Of a DNA stretch of 64,000 bases, positions 26,181 through 34,167 are shown piece after piece. Positions within the stretch are counted from its first letter, which is position 1, and the number at the start of each line of letters is the position of its first letter. Made by a program: the position numbers and the translations under genes. The DNA comes from Microbacterium phyllosphaerae (lineage in GTDB: Bacteria; Actinomycetota; Actinomycetes; Actinomycetales; Microbacteriaceae), in the NCBI RefSeq assembly GCF_017876435.1, contig NZ_JAGIOA010000001.1:372001-436000 (forward strand), given 5' to 3'. The notes beneath the pieces were generated by a model. That model saw nothing but the letters and a program-made list of their open reading frames with translations, was not told where the DNA came from and searched no databases.

Positions 26181-26897
26181 GACTGCGAACCACCAGCCCA
26201 CGTTGGGTGCGGTAGTCCCGCGCGTTGCGCGGAAAAGGGGCTTCCAGAGCAACCGATGTCCCACCGCCTGGACCTCCATGAGGACGGCCGAGATGTTCGC
26301 GAGGCAGACGGCGATTGAGGACAACAGGACAGCGAAACACGCGAGCGCACCCAGCAGTTGCGCTCCCAGTGGCAAGAGGTACGGGAAGATACCTCCCTCC
26401 GCATCGCTTTTCAGAGCTTCCAGGGCAGCGGGAAGTACGCCATGCAGTGGCGGTTCGATAAGCCAGAGCGCCACAAGAACGCCGACCACCGCATACGCCA
26501 ACGTCATGGTGAGAAGCCCAGCCGTCCTACCTCCGCCGAAAGCGCGCCGGAAATACAGGGTGGCGAAGACAGTGATCGCCACCGCCAGGAGCGCGACACT
26601 CACCCAGAACATCGTCACGGCAATCGTCACGGCCCACAGGGCGTACAGGTACACCGCGACGATGACGCCGAGAGCCCAGCCGAGGAACTCGTCCCACGGA
26701 TCTGAAGGCTGCTTTCTCGAAACGGTTGGGGCCTTGCGGCGACGTCGAGGAATCGTCGCTTGGCGGGCGTTATCTCGTGCGACGGCGAGGGAGACTCGAC
26801 CACCGGTGTGGTTCGGAAGTTCGGCCATCGCCGCCGTCACGGGCAAACCGAGCACCACCCCGCCCAGTGCCCAGAGCGCTTTTATCAGCAGAATCAT
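26091..26897 (-). CDS. Polytopic membrane protein
   Basis: The 268-residue product has a first helix at the start (LIKALWALGGVVLGLPV), a basic loop (PRRRRKAPTVSRKQ) and about five more helices. No transporter or enzyme motif was found. It overlaps the 49-residue membrane gene upstream by ATGA, so both are coexpressed. Function unknown. Confidence 0.75.
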   Translation of the reverse strand: MILLIKALWALGGVVLGLPVTAAMAELPNHTGGRVSLAVARDNARQATIPRRRRKAPTVSRKQPSDPWDEFLGWALGVIVAVYLYALWAVTIAVTMFWVSVALLAVAITVFATLYFRRAFGGGRTAGLLTMTLAYAVVGVLVALWLIEPPLHGVLPAALEALKSDAEGGIFPYLLPLGAQLLGALACFAVLLSSIAVCLANISAVLMEVQAVGHRLLWKPLFRATRGTTAPNVGWWFAVLAAFALIFSSGLATEWMMNLQSIPVDGAS

Positions 26898-27043
26898 CGG
26901 TCGGTCTCCCGTCGGGTGAACGCGTCGCGGGCTCGGGACAAGAGTGTTCCCAGCCCCACGCTGACAACCAGGGATACACCGGCGATAACGATGTCCCAGG
27001 CGTGCTGATCAAGAAACTCCAAGATCGGGTGAGCGTCAGACAA
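26894..27043 (-). CDS. Small single-helix membrane protein, TTG start
   Basis: TTG at 27043 has GGAGG six bases upstream, which decides it over a second TTG at 27076 without a ribosome site. The 49-residue product reads LSDAHPILEFLDQH, then one helix (IVIAGVSLVVSVGLGTLLS), then RARDAFTRRETDR. Its stop overlaps the next gene as ATGA. It is probably a small subunit or chaperone of the larger membrane protein. Confidence 0.6.
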   Translation of the reverse strand: MSDAHPILEFLDQHAWDIVIAGVSLVVSVGLGTLLSRARDAFTRRETDR

Positions 27044-27338
27044 CGCGGTTCCTCCGATAGTCAGGTGAGCGGACAACGCCTCCGAACGTATCCGTGTCGT
27101 GGCACAGCATCTGCGCTCCTATTGGCGTGGGTCACTGAATCCTTACTGAGCGGAATCGTGAGCCCAACCGGCTCGCATGCCCGGAAAGACGTGGTTCTCG
27201 GGCCTCACGTCGAGAGCGAGGAAAAAGTCTGTAAGGAATGGGCAGTGACCACCAATAGGCAACGTGAGTGGGCCCCATCGCAACAAGAGACTGGGTCAAA
27301 GACCCCCCGGCTCCCCCGCCCAACGCCCGGAGATACCC

Positions 27339-27794
27339 ATGAAGAAGTTCCTCATTGCCATCGTCCTGATCGGCCTCGCCTTGGCAGCTTCGCCCGCGAC
27401 CGCGTCCGCGACGATCACCCCATTGCACCCCGACGTGCAATACGCCCTCGATGAGGTCCCTGGCGGCGTAGCGCTCAGCGCGACTCATGCGGTCTGGCCT
27501 GCCCTCGGGATGACCGTAACCGCCGAGTCGCCTTTCGCTCGTTCCGTCGGCACATGCGCGACAGGAACCTATTGCGCGTACGCGGGAACGGCCCTCACCG
27601 GTACGAAACTCACGTTCGCGATCTGCACCAATGTCAGCACCGCGGGGCTTCGGAGTGTGGGTTCCATCGCCAACGGCCGTTCGAGTGGCAAGGTGCAGGC
27701 ACGAGACTCCGCCGGGACAGTGCTCGGCACCGCGTTCCCGAACGGTTCCGCGACCGTGGGCAGTGGCACCGTCGGGCTGCTCTGCACACTCTGA
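27339..27794 (+). CDS. Small secreted protein upstream of an ECF sigma gene
   Basis: The 151-residue product has a classical signal peptide (KKFLIAIVLIGLALAASPA, likely cut after ASA near residue 24). The mature part is neutral, Thr/Ser/Ala-rich, with four cysteines (TCATGTYC, AICTN, LLCTL) and a beta-strand pattern. RBS CGGAGA. It resembles the secreted leading proteins of cassettes 1 and 2 in size and character, not in sequence. The sigma factor gene starts 46 bases later, so secretion and regulation may be linked. Confidence 0.75.
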   Translation: MKKFLIAIVLIGLALAASPATASATITPLHPDVQYALDEVPGGVALSATHAVWPALGMTVTAESPFARSVGTCATGTYCAYAGTALTGTKLTFAICTNVSTAGLRSVGSIANGRSSGKVQARDSAGTVLGTAFPNGSATVGSGTVGLLCTL

Positions 27795-27839
27795 CGGCTC
27801 GATACCCTGGTGTGTGATGGACGTGAGGAGGTGAACACT

Positions 27840-28433
27840 GTGGTGTGGTCGAACCTCTTCGGACGTGTCCGTCTCGCCTACGCGGGCGCAGACGTCCCCT
27901 CGTTCGAACCCACGCCCTCCATCGGCCAGACCGGGTCACCACGCAACAAAGAGGTGGCGTTCCGGATCCTGTTCGACGAGTACTGGGCGCGGATCCGACG
28001 CCATATCGCGTGCTTCGTCGATAACGCCGAAGAAATAGACGAACTCACCGCGGAGGTGTTCGTCGTCGCGTGGAAGAAACTCGATCCCGCGAAGCCGATG
28101 GGTCTCACATGGTTCCTGAGAGTCGCCGACAACAAGCTCCGCGACGCCGGGCGTCGGAGGCTCTCGAGAGCCCGCGTGTTGGAGGCGCTGACGCGGGGCC
28201 TCACCCACTCATCGAACGGCCTGCATCCCTTAGAGGTCCTCGCACTAAGGCAAGCGCTCAAGAACCTCAACGCCCGCGAACGGCAAGTGATCGTCCTGAC
28301 CTACTGGGATGGCCTCACCGCCGGGGAGATCTCCGAGGTGCTGCGTTGTAGCCAAGGCTCTGTGTGGACGACACTGACCCGAGCGCGCACGAAGCTGCGC
28401 GAGCAGCTCGAACTGAAAGGGGCCGAGGCGTGA
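27840..28433 (+). CDS. ECF RNA polymerase sigma factor
   Basis: The GTG at 27840 lies seven bases after GAGGAGG; upstream in-frame starts would run through that ribosome site. The 197-residue product has region 2 (FDEYWARIRRHIACFV, EIDELTAEVFVVAWKKLD) and region 4 (NARERQVIVLTYWDGLTAGE, LRCSQGSVWTTLTRARTKL), the two domains of extracytoplasmic-function sigma factors. It overlaps the following membrane gene by GTGA. The partner is probably its regulator. The secreted gene upstream is a candidate target. Confidence 0.92.
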   Translation: MVWSNLFGRVRLAYAGADVPSFEPTPSIGQTGSPRNKEVAFRILFDEYWARIRRHIACFVDNAEEIDELTAEVFVVAWKKLDPAKPMGLTWFLRVADNKLRDAGRRRLSRARVLEALTRGLTHSSNGLHPLEVLALRQALKNLNARERQVIVLTYWDGLTAGEISEVLRCSQGSVWTTLTRARTKLREQLELKGAEA

Positions 28434-29410
28434 ACACCCAGGACGACGAACTCGACCGGCTCTTCCGGGCTGCGAACCCGATGCCGGATGCCGTTCACAC
28501 ACCGCTGCGAGCATCAGACATCGCGATTCGCGAGCGCATCATTCGCGGGGAGCTGACGCCTCGCCGGTCCCGTCGCCGCGCCAGCGCGTGGGCGGGACTG
28601 TCCACCGCCGTCGCTGCGACGATTGCCCTCGTGGTGGTTGCTGTCAGCGTCCTTGCCCCCACGCAGACGGCTGTTGCCTTCACCCCGCCGCCTCTCACAT
28701 ACGGGAACGCCGAGCCGCTCGGCGATGTCGTCGCCGAAGCTCACACTCGCCTCGACGACACCGTGGGTCCCGAACAGACAAGTGCTGTTCACTCCCTGAT
28801 GTGGGGATGGGACATCAACATCACCAAGGAACAGATCGAAGTCGTCCCGCAAGATGTAACGTTCCACTGGTCCGTGGAGGACGGATCCACAACCACGATT
28901 GTTGCCGGGGAATCGTACTGGGGAGATGACGAGCGCCCGCAAGGGATCAGGGCCAGCCCGTACGCGCCCGGTGAGATCATCAGCGAGGTCGTCACTCCCG
29001 CAGCCGAGTTCGACGCCCCCACCCAAGTCATCGCGCTGGCCGGTAGCACAGAGGCCGACCTTCTAGAGGCCTTGAACAGCTTTGGAACAGACCCGACCGT
29101 GTCATCCGGAGCAATGCTCGTCGCCATCGGGCGTCTTTTGAGCTACTGGACTCTCACGGACGAGCAGCACGCGACACTCATCGATCTGCTCATCGATGCC
29201 GGTGGTGTCACCGTCCTCGGACGCACCGTCGACCGTGCAGGCCGCGACGTCATCGGCTTGCGGGTCACAGACCCGACGTCCCCGTACGTCGATACCCTTC
29301 TCATCTCCATCGCGACTGGGCGCATCGTCGGCATGGAGAACGAGCTCACCGAGCCCCTCGATTTCATCCCCGCCGGCGTCGTGGGCTACACGCTGTGGGA
29401 CGACAAATGA
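28430..29410 (+). CDS. Membrane-anchored partner of the ECF sigma factor (CU044_5270-like)
   Basis: GTG start inside the sigma stop. The 326-residue product has a 50-residue cytoplasmic head (DDELDRLFRAANPMPD), one membrane helix (VAATIALVVVAVSVLAP) and an extracellular domain of about 240 residues. This order and the pairing with a sigma gene are typical of the CU044_5270 family, which sits where an anti-sigma factor would be. No HCC zinc motif is present, so anti-sigma function is likely by position but not proven. Confidence 0.8.
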   Translation: MNTQDDELDRLFRAANPMPDAVHTPLRASDIAIRERIIRGELTPRRSRRRASAWAGLSTAVAATIALVVVAVSVLAPTQTAVAFTPPPLTYGNAEPLGDVVAEAHTRLDDTVGPEQTSAVHSLMWGWDINITKEQIEVVPQDVTFHWSVEDGSTTTIVAGESYWGDDERPQGIRASPYAPGEIISEVVTPAAEFDAPTQVIALAGSTEADLLEALNSFGTDPTVSSGAMLVAIGRLLSYWTLTDEQHATLIDLLIDAGGVTVLGRTVDRAGRDVIGLRVTDPTSPYVDTLLISIATGRIVGMENELTEPLDFIPAGVVGYTLWDDK

Positions 29411-29432
29411 TCCGAAGCCCGCGGATAGACGA

Positions 29433-31211
29433 ATGACCGACAGCCGCTGGTCCGATGCAGTTGCCCACGCCCACGCCGCTGGTCTTCTCGCACTGACAAC
29501 TCACATTGACATCTCTGACCTCAGCGCTGATCTGATCACGGTCTGCGAGATCACGGACGCGGTCCGCAACTTCGTCCTCCGATCCGAGGATCGCATTGAG
29601 CCCTACCAAGCGCTCTGGGCGAAAACAGACCCGCGACCGAATGCCCTCACCAGTGACCAGATTCAGGTCCTTGAAGCGATCACGAGGACCACTGCCGATG
29701 CCCACCTGCGTGTACGCGCCCTGGACCTGATCTCTCTGAACAGCGCGGGCGCGACCCGCATTGCGCAGACCATCACGATGATCGATGCGCTCAGCGATGC
29801 GGTCACCACCGCAGACCTCGACGCCCGTCTTTACGGCGACATACAACGGGCGTTCACCGTCGCCAAGCAGTTCCGCGCAGCAACCGACGCCGCCGCCGCT
29901 CGCCTGGATGGGGCAATTCTCACACGCCTCCATCGCTCAGAGAACGCGACAGAAGCACTCAACCTCGGCCGCCTCCTGCGGCTTGCGCGCCGAGCCGCTT
30001 CCGACGGCGCGGCCATCGCAGACACCTTGATACGAGTCGCGCACGACCCTGGGGCGTATATCTACACCGAGGAAGCTTCGCAGTGGCTGCGAATCAGCGG
30101 GGACAGCAATGCCGCTGACGACCGGCTCATCGACGTGGTGGAATCGCTGCGGGTTGAAGCCGAAGAGTTTCTTCGCAGGCCGACCCCTGAGCGTGTCCAT
30201 CACGCCCGACATAACGTCGAACTGGCGATGGACACCCTGACCCGGGTGCCATCAGGTGCCCGCGACGCCCGCGGGCTGTCATCCCTTTCCGCAGATCTCA
30301 ACGTCCTCGGCCGGCGCGCCCACAGGGCCACGGTTAGCTTGATGCGAGCCAGCACTGTGGCGCTGCCTGACCTTCGAACGGTTCGAGCATCGTTCCTCGA
30401 CGCTGTAAGCGACCAGCCCGGCGAGCTCGCCATCGCCGTCTTCCTGCACGGTGTCCCTCTCATCGACTACGAGAAGTTCCTCGTCGATGCCACCACGCGA
30501 GTGCACAACCGGCTGATTCCGTTCGATGTCGCGCGCGTCACCATCGACCCCAGTGGTCGCATCGTCAACCGTTCCGACCACAGAAACACTGAGCCGGTGT
30601 ACGATATCCCCCGCAACATCTGGAACGCGATGATGGACGCGCACACCCTGCACATTGTCTCCGTCGTGAACCAGCTTCTCGCACCGCAGTGGGCGGAGTT
30701 GAGCGCAACTCAGGTGATCCCCTTGGCCGAGTTCGTTCGGTCCGCGCACGACAGCCCGCTCGTCCCGCCCCACCACGATCTGATGGTGGCGAAAGCCCTG
30801 TACTACGGTTTCTCGGGCGATTTTGTGACCGCTGCGCAGCTTGCCGCCCCCGAGATCGAAGCCATCGTTCGACATCACCTCGGCGATGCTGGCGCCAAGA
30901 CAAGTGTGATTGGCAGGACTGGAATGGAAACCGAGAACGGCCTGTCGTCTCTTGTGGGGCACCGCATGATGGTGCCCGTCTTCACATCGGACGTCGCGTT
31001 CGCGATCCGCGCGCTGTTCTGCGGGGACGGTGGCGCGAACCTGCGCAATGATGTCGCGCACGGGCTCCTCGACGAGGTCACCACGTCGTCCGCTCGGTGC
31101 TTCTACGCATGGTGGTTGCTGTGGAGGCTTGTCGACGCCCCGTTCTCCAACCCCGAACTCGACCATCTCGCGCACGAGAATCGGGTGCCCGCACACCCGC
31201 AGACCGAGTGA
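29433..31211 (+). CDS. DUF4209-like protein with a HEPN-type R-x4-H motif
   Basis: The ATG at 29433 follows the previous stop by 22 bases. The 592-residue product is helical throughout. The C-terminal 110 residues match the DUF4209 plan: APEIEAIVRHHLGD, a variable segment, then NLRNDVAHGLL. R538-NDVA-H543 fits the R-x4-6-H catalytic motif of HEPN ribonucleases. DUF4209 proteins are uncharacterised but recur near defence genes, and HEPN domains are common RNA-cutting effectors. The link to the sigma factor upstream is position only. Confidence 0.8.
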   Translation: MTDSRWSDAVAHAHAAGLLALTTHIDISDLSADLITVCEITDAVRNFVLRSEDRIEPYQALWAKTDPRPNALTSDQIQVLEAITRTTADAHLRVRALDLISLNSAGATRIAQTITMIDALSDAVTTADLDARLYGDIQRAFTVAKQFRAATDAAAARLDGAILTRLHRSENATEALNLGRLLRLARRAASDGAAIADTLIRVAHDPGAYIYTEEASQWLRISGDSNAADDRLIDVVESLRVEAEEFLRRPTPERVHHARHNVELAMDTLTRVPSGARDARGLSSLSADLNVLGRRAHRATVSLMRASTVALPDLRTVRASFLDAVSDQPGELAIAVFLHGVPLIDYEKFLVDATTRVHNRLIPFDVARVTIDPSGRIVNRSDHRNTEPVYDIPRNIWNAMMDAHTLHIVSVVNQLLAPQWAELSATQVIPLAEFVRSAHDSPLVPPHHDLMVAKALYYGFSGDFVTAAQLAAPEIEAIVRHHLGDAGAKTSVIGRTGMETENGLSSLVGHRMMVPVFTSDVAFAIRALFCGDGGANLRNDVAHGLLDEVTTSSARCFYAWWLLWRLVDAPFSNPELDHLAHENRVPAHPQTE

Positions 31212-31389
31212 GATCAGTGCCCCACTCGACTTCTCCCACACCCCCTCACCGGGTGTTCGAGTTCGACGGACAGGGGGCTGGCGACAACGGCGTGTACGAG
31301 TGAGTCCCTTGAACGGACGGGTCTGGCCGTCACTGGCGCATGAAAGGCGGACGGCGACGGGCATTACCGCAGCGGCCGTCGCCGCATCC

Positions 31390-31638
31390 TCAGACACTCA
31401 GCGCCGCCATCGGTGGTGTGCGCGCCGCTCTCGCCGCGGGGTACAAACCGGCGATCGCACCGATGGCGATAGTGCTCCCGACCGCTGCTCCGAAAAGCCC
31501 TGGCGGGATCGCGAAAGGCCACCCACTCAACAAGCCGACCACGAGCACGACCGCGGCGCGCAACACCGAGCCCATCACCCCACCCAACGCTGACAGCAGC
31601 AACGCTTCGGCGAGAAACTGGTGACGCACATTGTCCAC
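31390..31638 (-). pseudogene. C-terminal fragment of a MacB-type ABC permease
   Basis: About 78 residues (HQFLAEALLLSALGGVMGS to TPPMAALSV) match the C-terminus of the cassette 3 permease at 49287, including the ending GLYPAARAARTPP. The N-terminal 330 residues, the ATPase and the adaptor are missing. Similarity ends near 31625-31640. This is the remnant of another export cassette, perhaps the one that once belonged to the secreted protein at 27339. Confidence 0.8.
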
Positions 31639-31722
31639 TCGAGAGCGCGTGCGATGGAAGCTGCGGTGTAGCAGAGGCCGATGAACTGAACTTCGCCCAT
31701 GGGTTCGGCTGCTCGACTTCGG

Positions 31723-32754
31723 TCATGGACTGTCTTCCGATTCGTCCTCTGAGCTTTCTTCGGGGTGACGCGTGTGCCGTCGACGGACGTCTTCGATGAT
31801 TTCGTCGAGAGTGCGGTGACCGTCGATATAGTTCTGGGCGTCACGGAGAGCGTCGGGCGTCGGGGATAGCCCGTCCAGAGCCCACGAGTCCAGAGTTTGG
31901 GCCACCCTCTTCGCGCGCCGCTCGCGCTCGAGGTAGTTGTCCTCCCACCGGTCCGCGAGCCCGCGGATGATGCGCAGGTTCGGCGTCGCCATCCTCAAGG
32001 TGCGCATGTCGAGGAACCCGAGGTTTCCCTCCTGCCCTTCCCGGCCGAGGCTCGCCACTCGGCGGCCGTCTTCGGTCTTGCCGCCTCCAGGTGCGTGAAG
32101 GTGCCCGTGCACGAGAAGCTCGGGATGGACCGCGTCCCACACCTCGCCGATCCGTGCGCGGGATGCCGCAGACTCGGCCAGAACGACTTCCGGGAACCTG
32201 TGTGGGTTTGTCCGGAGGATCTCGCGGACAGGGCGGACGGGGGTGCCTGCCGGGGACTCATGGGTGAGCATCAGATCCGCGGGGCCGCCGGCGACGGCCT
32301 CGGCAACCATCCCCTCGCTCACGGCCTCATCGGGCCACCAGGTCAGTCCCTCGATGCGGGACTGACGGTCGACAGAAGCGGCGCCACCCAAGGACAGAAC
32401 CCGGCGACCACCGATGGTCAGGCGCGCAGGGCGCGGGAGCAGCCAGGTGAGGTCGGAAACCCGCACCGCGGCGCCGGGATGCTTGTTGAGTAGCGGGGTG
32501 ATCTCATCCCACGGCTCGTGGTTGCCGTTGGTCACGTAGATACGGGTGATGCCGGTCTCGGCGAAGATCTCGTCGATCTCCGCCGGCGGCATCCACCAGT
32601 CCCCCAGATGCAACATCGTCGTCACGTCGGGCGCGAGGGCTGGAAGCGCCCCCGCCACTATCCGCGCCCACCCAACACTGCCGTGCCAGTCGCCACAGAC
32701 GACGACGTGTTCGTCCGGCAGGACGATGTCCGATGCGTACTCAAGCGCCTTCAT
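31723..32754 (-). CDS. Metallophosphoesterase with VbhA-antitoxin-like C-terminus
   Basis: ATG at 32754 with GAGGAGGG five bases upstream. The 343-residue product shows the calcineurin-type motifs in order: GDWHGS, HLGDWW, NGNHE and, later, VHGHLHAPGG. It should be a two-metal phosphodiesterase or phosphatase. Residues about 270-325 then read RRAKRVAQTLDSWALDGL and PDALRDAQNYIDGHRTLDEI. This matches the VbhA antitoxin pattern (A-S-x-x-L-E-G-L-x-P-S, then Y-x-x-G-x-x-x-x-x-E), whose Glu blocks Fic AMP-transferases. Here that Glu is Asp. No Fic gene is in the window. The last residues are acidic. It lies 99 bases downstream of the HTH gene on the same strand. Confidence 0.88.
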   Translation of the reverse strand: MKALEYASDIVLPDEHVVVCGDWHGSVGWARIVAGALPALAPDVTTMLHLGDWWMPPAEIDEIFAETGITRIYVTNGNHEPWDEITPLLNKHPGAAVRVSDLTWLLPRPARLTIGGRRVLSLGGAASVDRQSRIEGLTWWPDEAVSEGMVAEAVAGGPADLMLTHESPAGTPVRPVREILRTNPHRFPEVVLAESAASRARIGEVWDAVHPELLVHGHLHAPGGGKTEDGRRVASLGREGQEGNLGFLDMRTLRMATPNLRIIRGLADRWEDNYLERERRAKRVAQTLDSWALDGLSPTPDALRDAQNYIDGHRTLDEIIEDVRRRHTRHPEESSEDESEDSP

Positions 32755-32793
32755 CAACCCTCCTCAGAAGAAGTGGTTGCATCTTAGCCGATT

Positions 32794-32811
32794 TGCGGAA
32801 AGAATTCCGCA
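32794..32811. promoter_or_regulatory. Inverted repeat upstream of the metallophosphoesterase gene
   Basis: TGCGGAA (32794-32800) and TTCCGCA (32805-32811) flank AGAA. The repeat begins 40 bases before the start codon of the phosphoesterase gene, within the probable promoter, and could be an operator for the neighbouring HTH protein. Confidence 0.4.
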
Positions 32812-32853
32812 TGTGACCTATTCGGTGTGTTGGAGAACGGCGTGGATGCCGAC

Positions 32854-33297
32854 CTAGGGAGCGGCTGCGCGCTCCGCCCAGCGCTCCGCCTGCGCCTGCC
32901 GCTCCTTCATGCGATGAAACTCCCGCTCCATCGCTCGGACGTACTCGGCGGCCTCCCCGCGCATCATCCAATAGTCCAAGCGGGTTCCGACGAGCAGGCG
33001 GAGTCGGGCGAGGTCCACCATCTGCATGACTATCAGACCGCCGAGCATCTTCTGCAGGCGGTTGTACTCGATCTCCAACTCCGCCGCGAGGTCGGTGATC
33101 TTCGTCACGCGAGGCTTCTGCATGTACAGCTCTCGAACGCCGTACGAGATCTGATGCTGCGAGATGGACGCGTCGAGCTGCGCCTTCCGCTCAAGACTCC
33201 AGTCCTCCCCGATTCGCCACCATTCAGGGAACGGGCGTCGCCCGAAGTCCCGAGGCTCAATCAGGAAGTCTCTCGGCACATATCGCGGATCTGACAC
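32854..33297 (-). CDS. Putative HTH regulator divergent from the tns genes
   Basis: GTG start at 33297. The 147-residue product has a likely helix-turn-helix at residues about 65-95 (VTKITDLAAELEIEYNRLQ, then GGLIVMQMVDLARLRLLVG), where the pattern resembles XRE-type helices 2 and 3. The N-terminus is acidic and Trp/Pro-rich. The end is a charged helix (REFHRMKERQAQAERWAER). It is transcribed away from tnsA, and the palindrome at 33317-33330 lies between them. A regulator of transposition is the natural inference. The HTH call is by pattern, not a confirmed family. Confidence 0.65.
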   Translation of the reverse strand: MSDPRYVPRDFLIEPRDFGRRPFPEWWRIGEDWSLERKAQLDASISQHQISYGVRELYMQKPRVTKITDLAAELEIEYNRLQKMLGGLIVMQMVDLARLRLLVGTRLDYWMMRGEAAEYVRAMEREFHRMKERQAQAERWAERAAAP

Positions 33298-33347
33298 GCG
33301 AAAAGTCTACCTAAAAGCTCGCATGCGAGCGAAAAGACCTAAGAACT
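33298..33347. promoter_or_regulatory. Divergent control region or transposon end: palindrome within direct repeats
   Basis: A perfect 14-base palindrome GCTCGCATGCGAGC (33317-33330) is flanked by two imperfect direct repeats, GCGAAAAG(TCT)ACCTAA at 33298-33314 and GCGAAAAGACCTAA at 33329-33342. It sits between the HTH gene and tnsA. In Tn7-like elements the end next to tnsA carries repeated TnsB sites, so the direct repeats are candidates; the palindrome looks more like a dimeric repressor site. No terminal TGT or target duplication could be fixed. Confidence 0.4.
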
Positions 33348-33402
33348 GGCTGTTTCGGCCCATTTCAGCCTCGCGTGTGAAGGCGAGGTGCATGGGAGAG
33401 GC

Positions 33403-34140
33403 ATGAAGTACACGACACTCCCCAAAACTCCCGGCGACGGATACGACCGAATCCAGTGGTTCGACGCCAAGCGCGTCACCCACACCATTCGAGCGAACGA
33501 CCCCGTGACCGCACGCACCGTCGCGCCTGGCGAGCGGACCAGGAAGCCCGGGAAGTGGAAGGGTCAGCGACCATACCAGGGCCACTACTGGTGCGCAGGC
33601 GCCCGCAAGAGCGTCTTCCATGAGTCGATGGCCGAGTACGCAGGCATGATGCTCATCGACCACCTCTACGACATCGTCAAGGTCGACGCGCAGCCGATGC
33701 TCATGACGTTCGCCGACGGGACCTTTCACTATCCCGACTACCTGGCCGTCGAGGCGTCTGGCGTCCGGCACCTCGTCGACGTGCACCCCAAGGGGCTGAC
33801 GAAGCCGGAGCACGAGCAGGCTTTCGCGAACACTGCCCGGGTGTGTGAGGTCATCGGATGGCGGTTCACGCTCATCGACCAGCTCAGCGACATCGTCCGG
33901 TTGAACCTGGAGATGATGGGCCGCTACCGCCACCACCGGTACACGCCAACCCCCGCCGTGGAGGAGCACATCCTTCGTACCGCGAAGACGAACGAGAGTT
34001 TCGGAACCCTGCGCCGCGCTCTCATGACCGACAAGCCCGGCGAGCTGATGCCATTCCTCTTCCACCTCATGTGGCGTCGGGAACTCACCTTCGACCTCAC
34101 TCGGGCATTCACCGAGCACACCCCCCTCACCGCGGCCTAA
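33403..34140 (+). CDS. tnsA: TnsA-like transposon endonuclease
   Basis: The ATG at 33403 is preceded by GGGAGAGG; a GTG at 33388 would add five residues. The 245-residue product has the TnsA catalytic set with normal spacing: E78 in SMAEYAGMML, D112 in FHYPDYLAV and K130 in VDVHPKGL, 18 residues after the Asp as in Tn7 TnsA. The strand before the lysine reads VDVHPK rather than the usual EVKP. TnsA cuts the 5' ends of the element so that, with TnsB, it moves by cut-and-paste. It leads a four-gene operon. Confidence 0.88.
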   Translation: MKYTTLPKTPGDGYDRIQWFDAKRVTHTIRANDPVTARTVAPGERTRKPGKWKGQRPYQGHYWCAGARKSVFHESMAEYAGMMLIDHLYDIVKVDAQPMLMTFADGTFHYPDYLAVEASGVRHLVDVHPKGLTKPEHEQAFANTARVCEVIGWRFTLIDQLSDIVRLNLEMMGRYRHHRYTPTPAVEEHILRTAKTNESFGTLRRALMTDKPGELMPFLFHLMWRRELTFDLTRAFTEHTPLTAA

Positions 34141-34167
34141 CCCCACCCCACCCAAAGGAGAACCACC

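Noticed and set aside
30279..31397. A 372-codon minus-strand frame
   Set aside because: It is antisense to the DUF4209-like gene, which has recognised motifs; no family or ribosome site.
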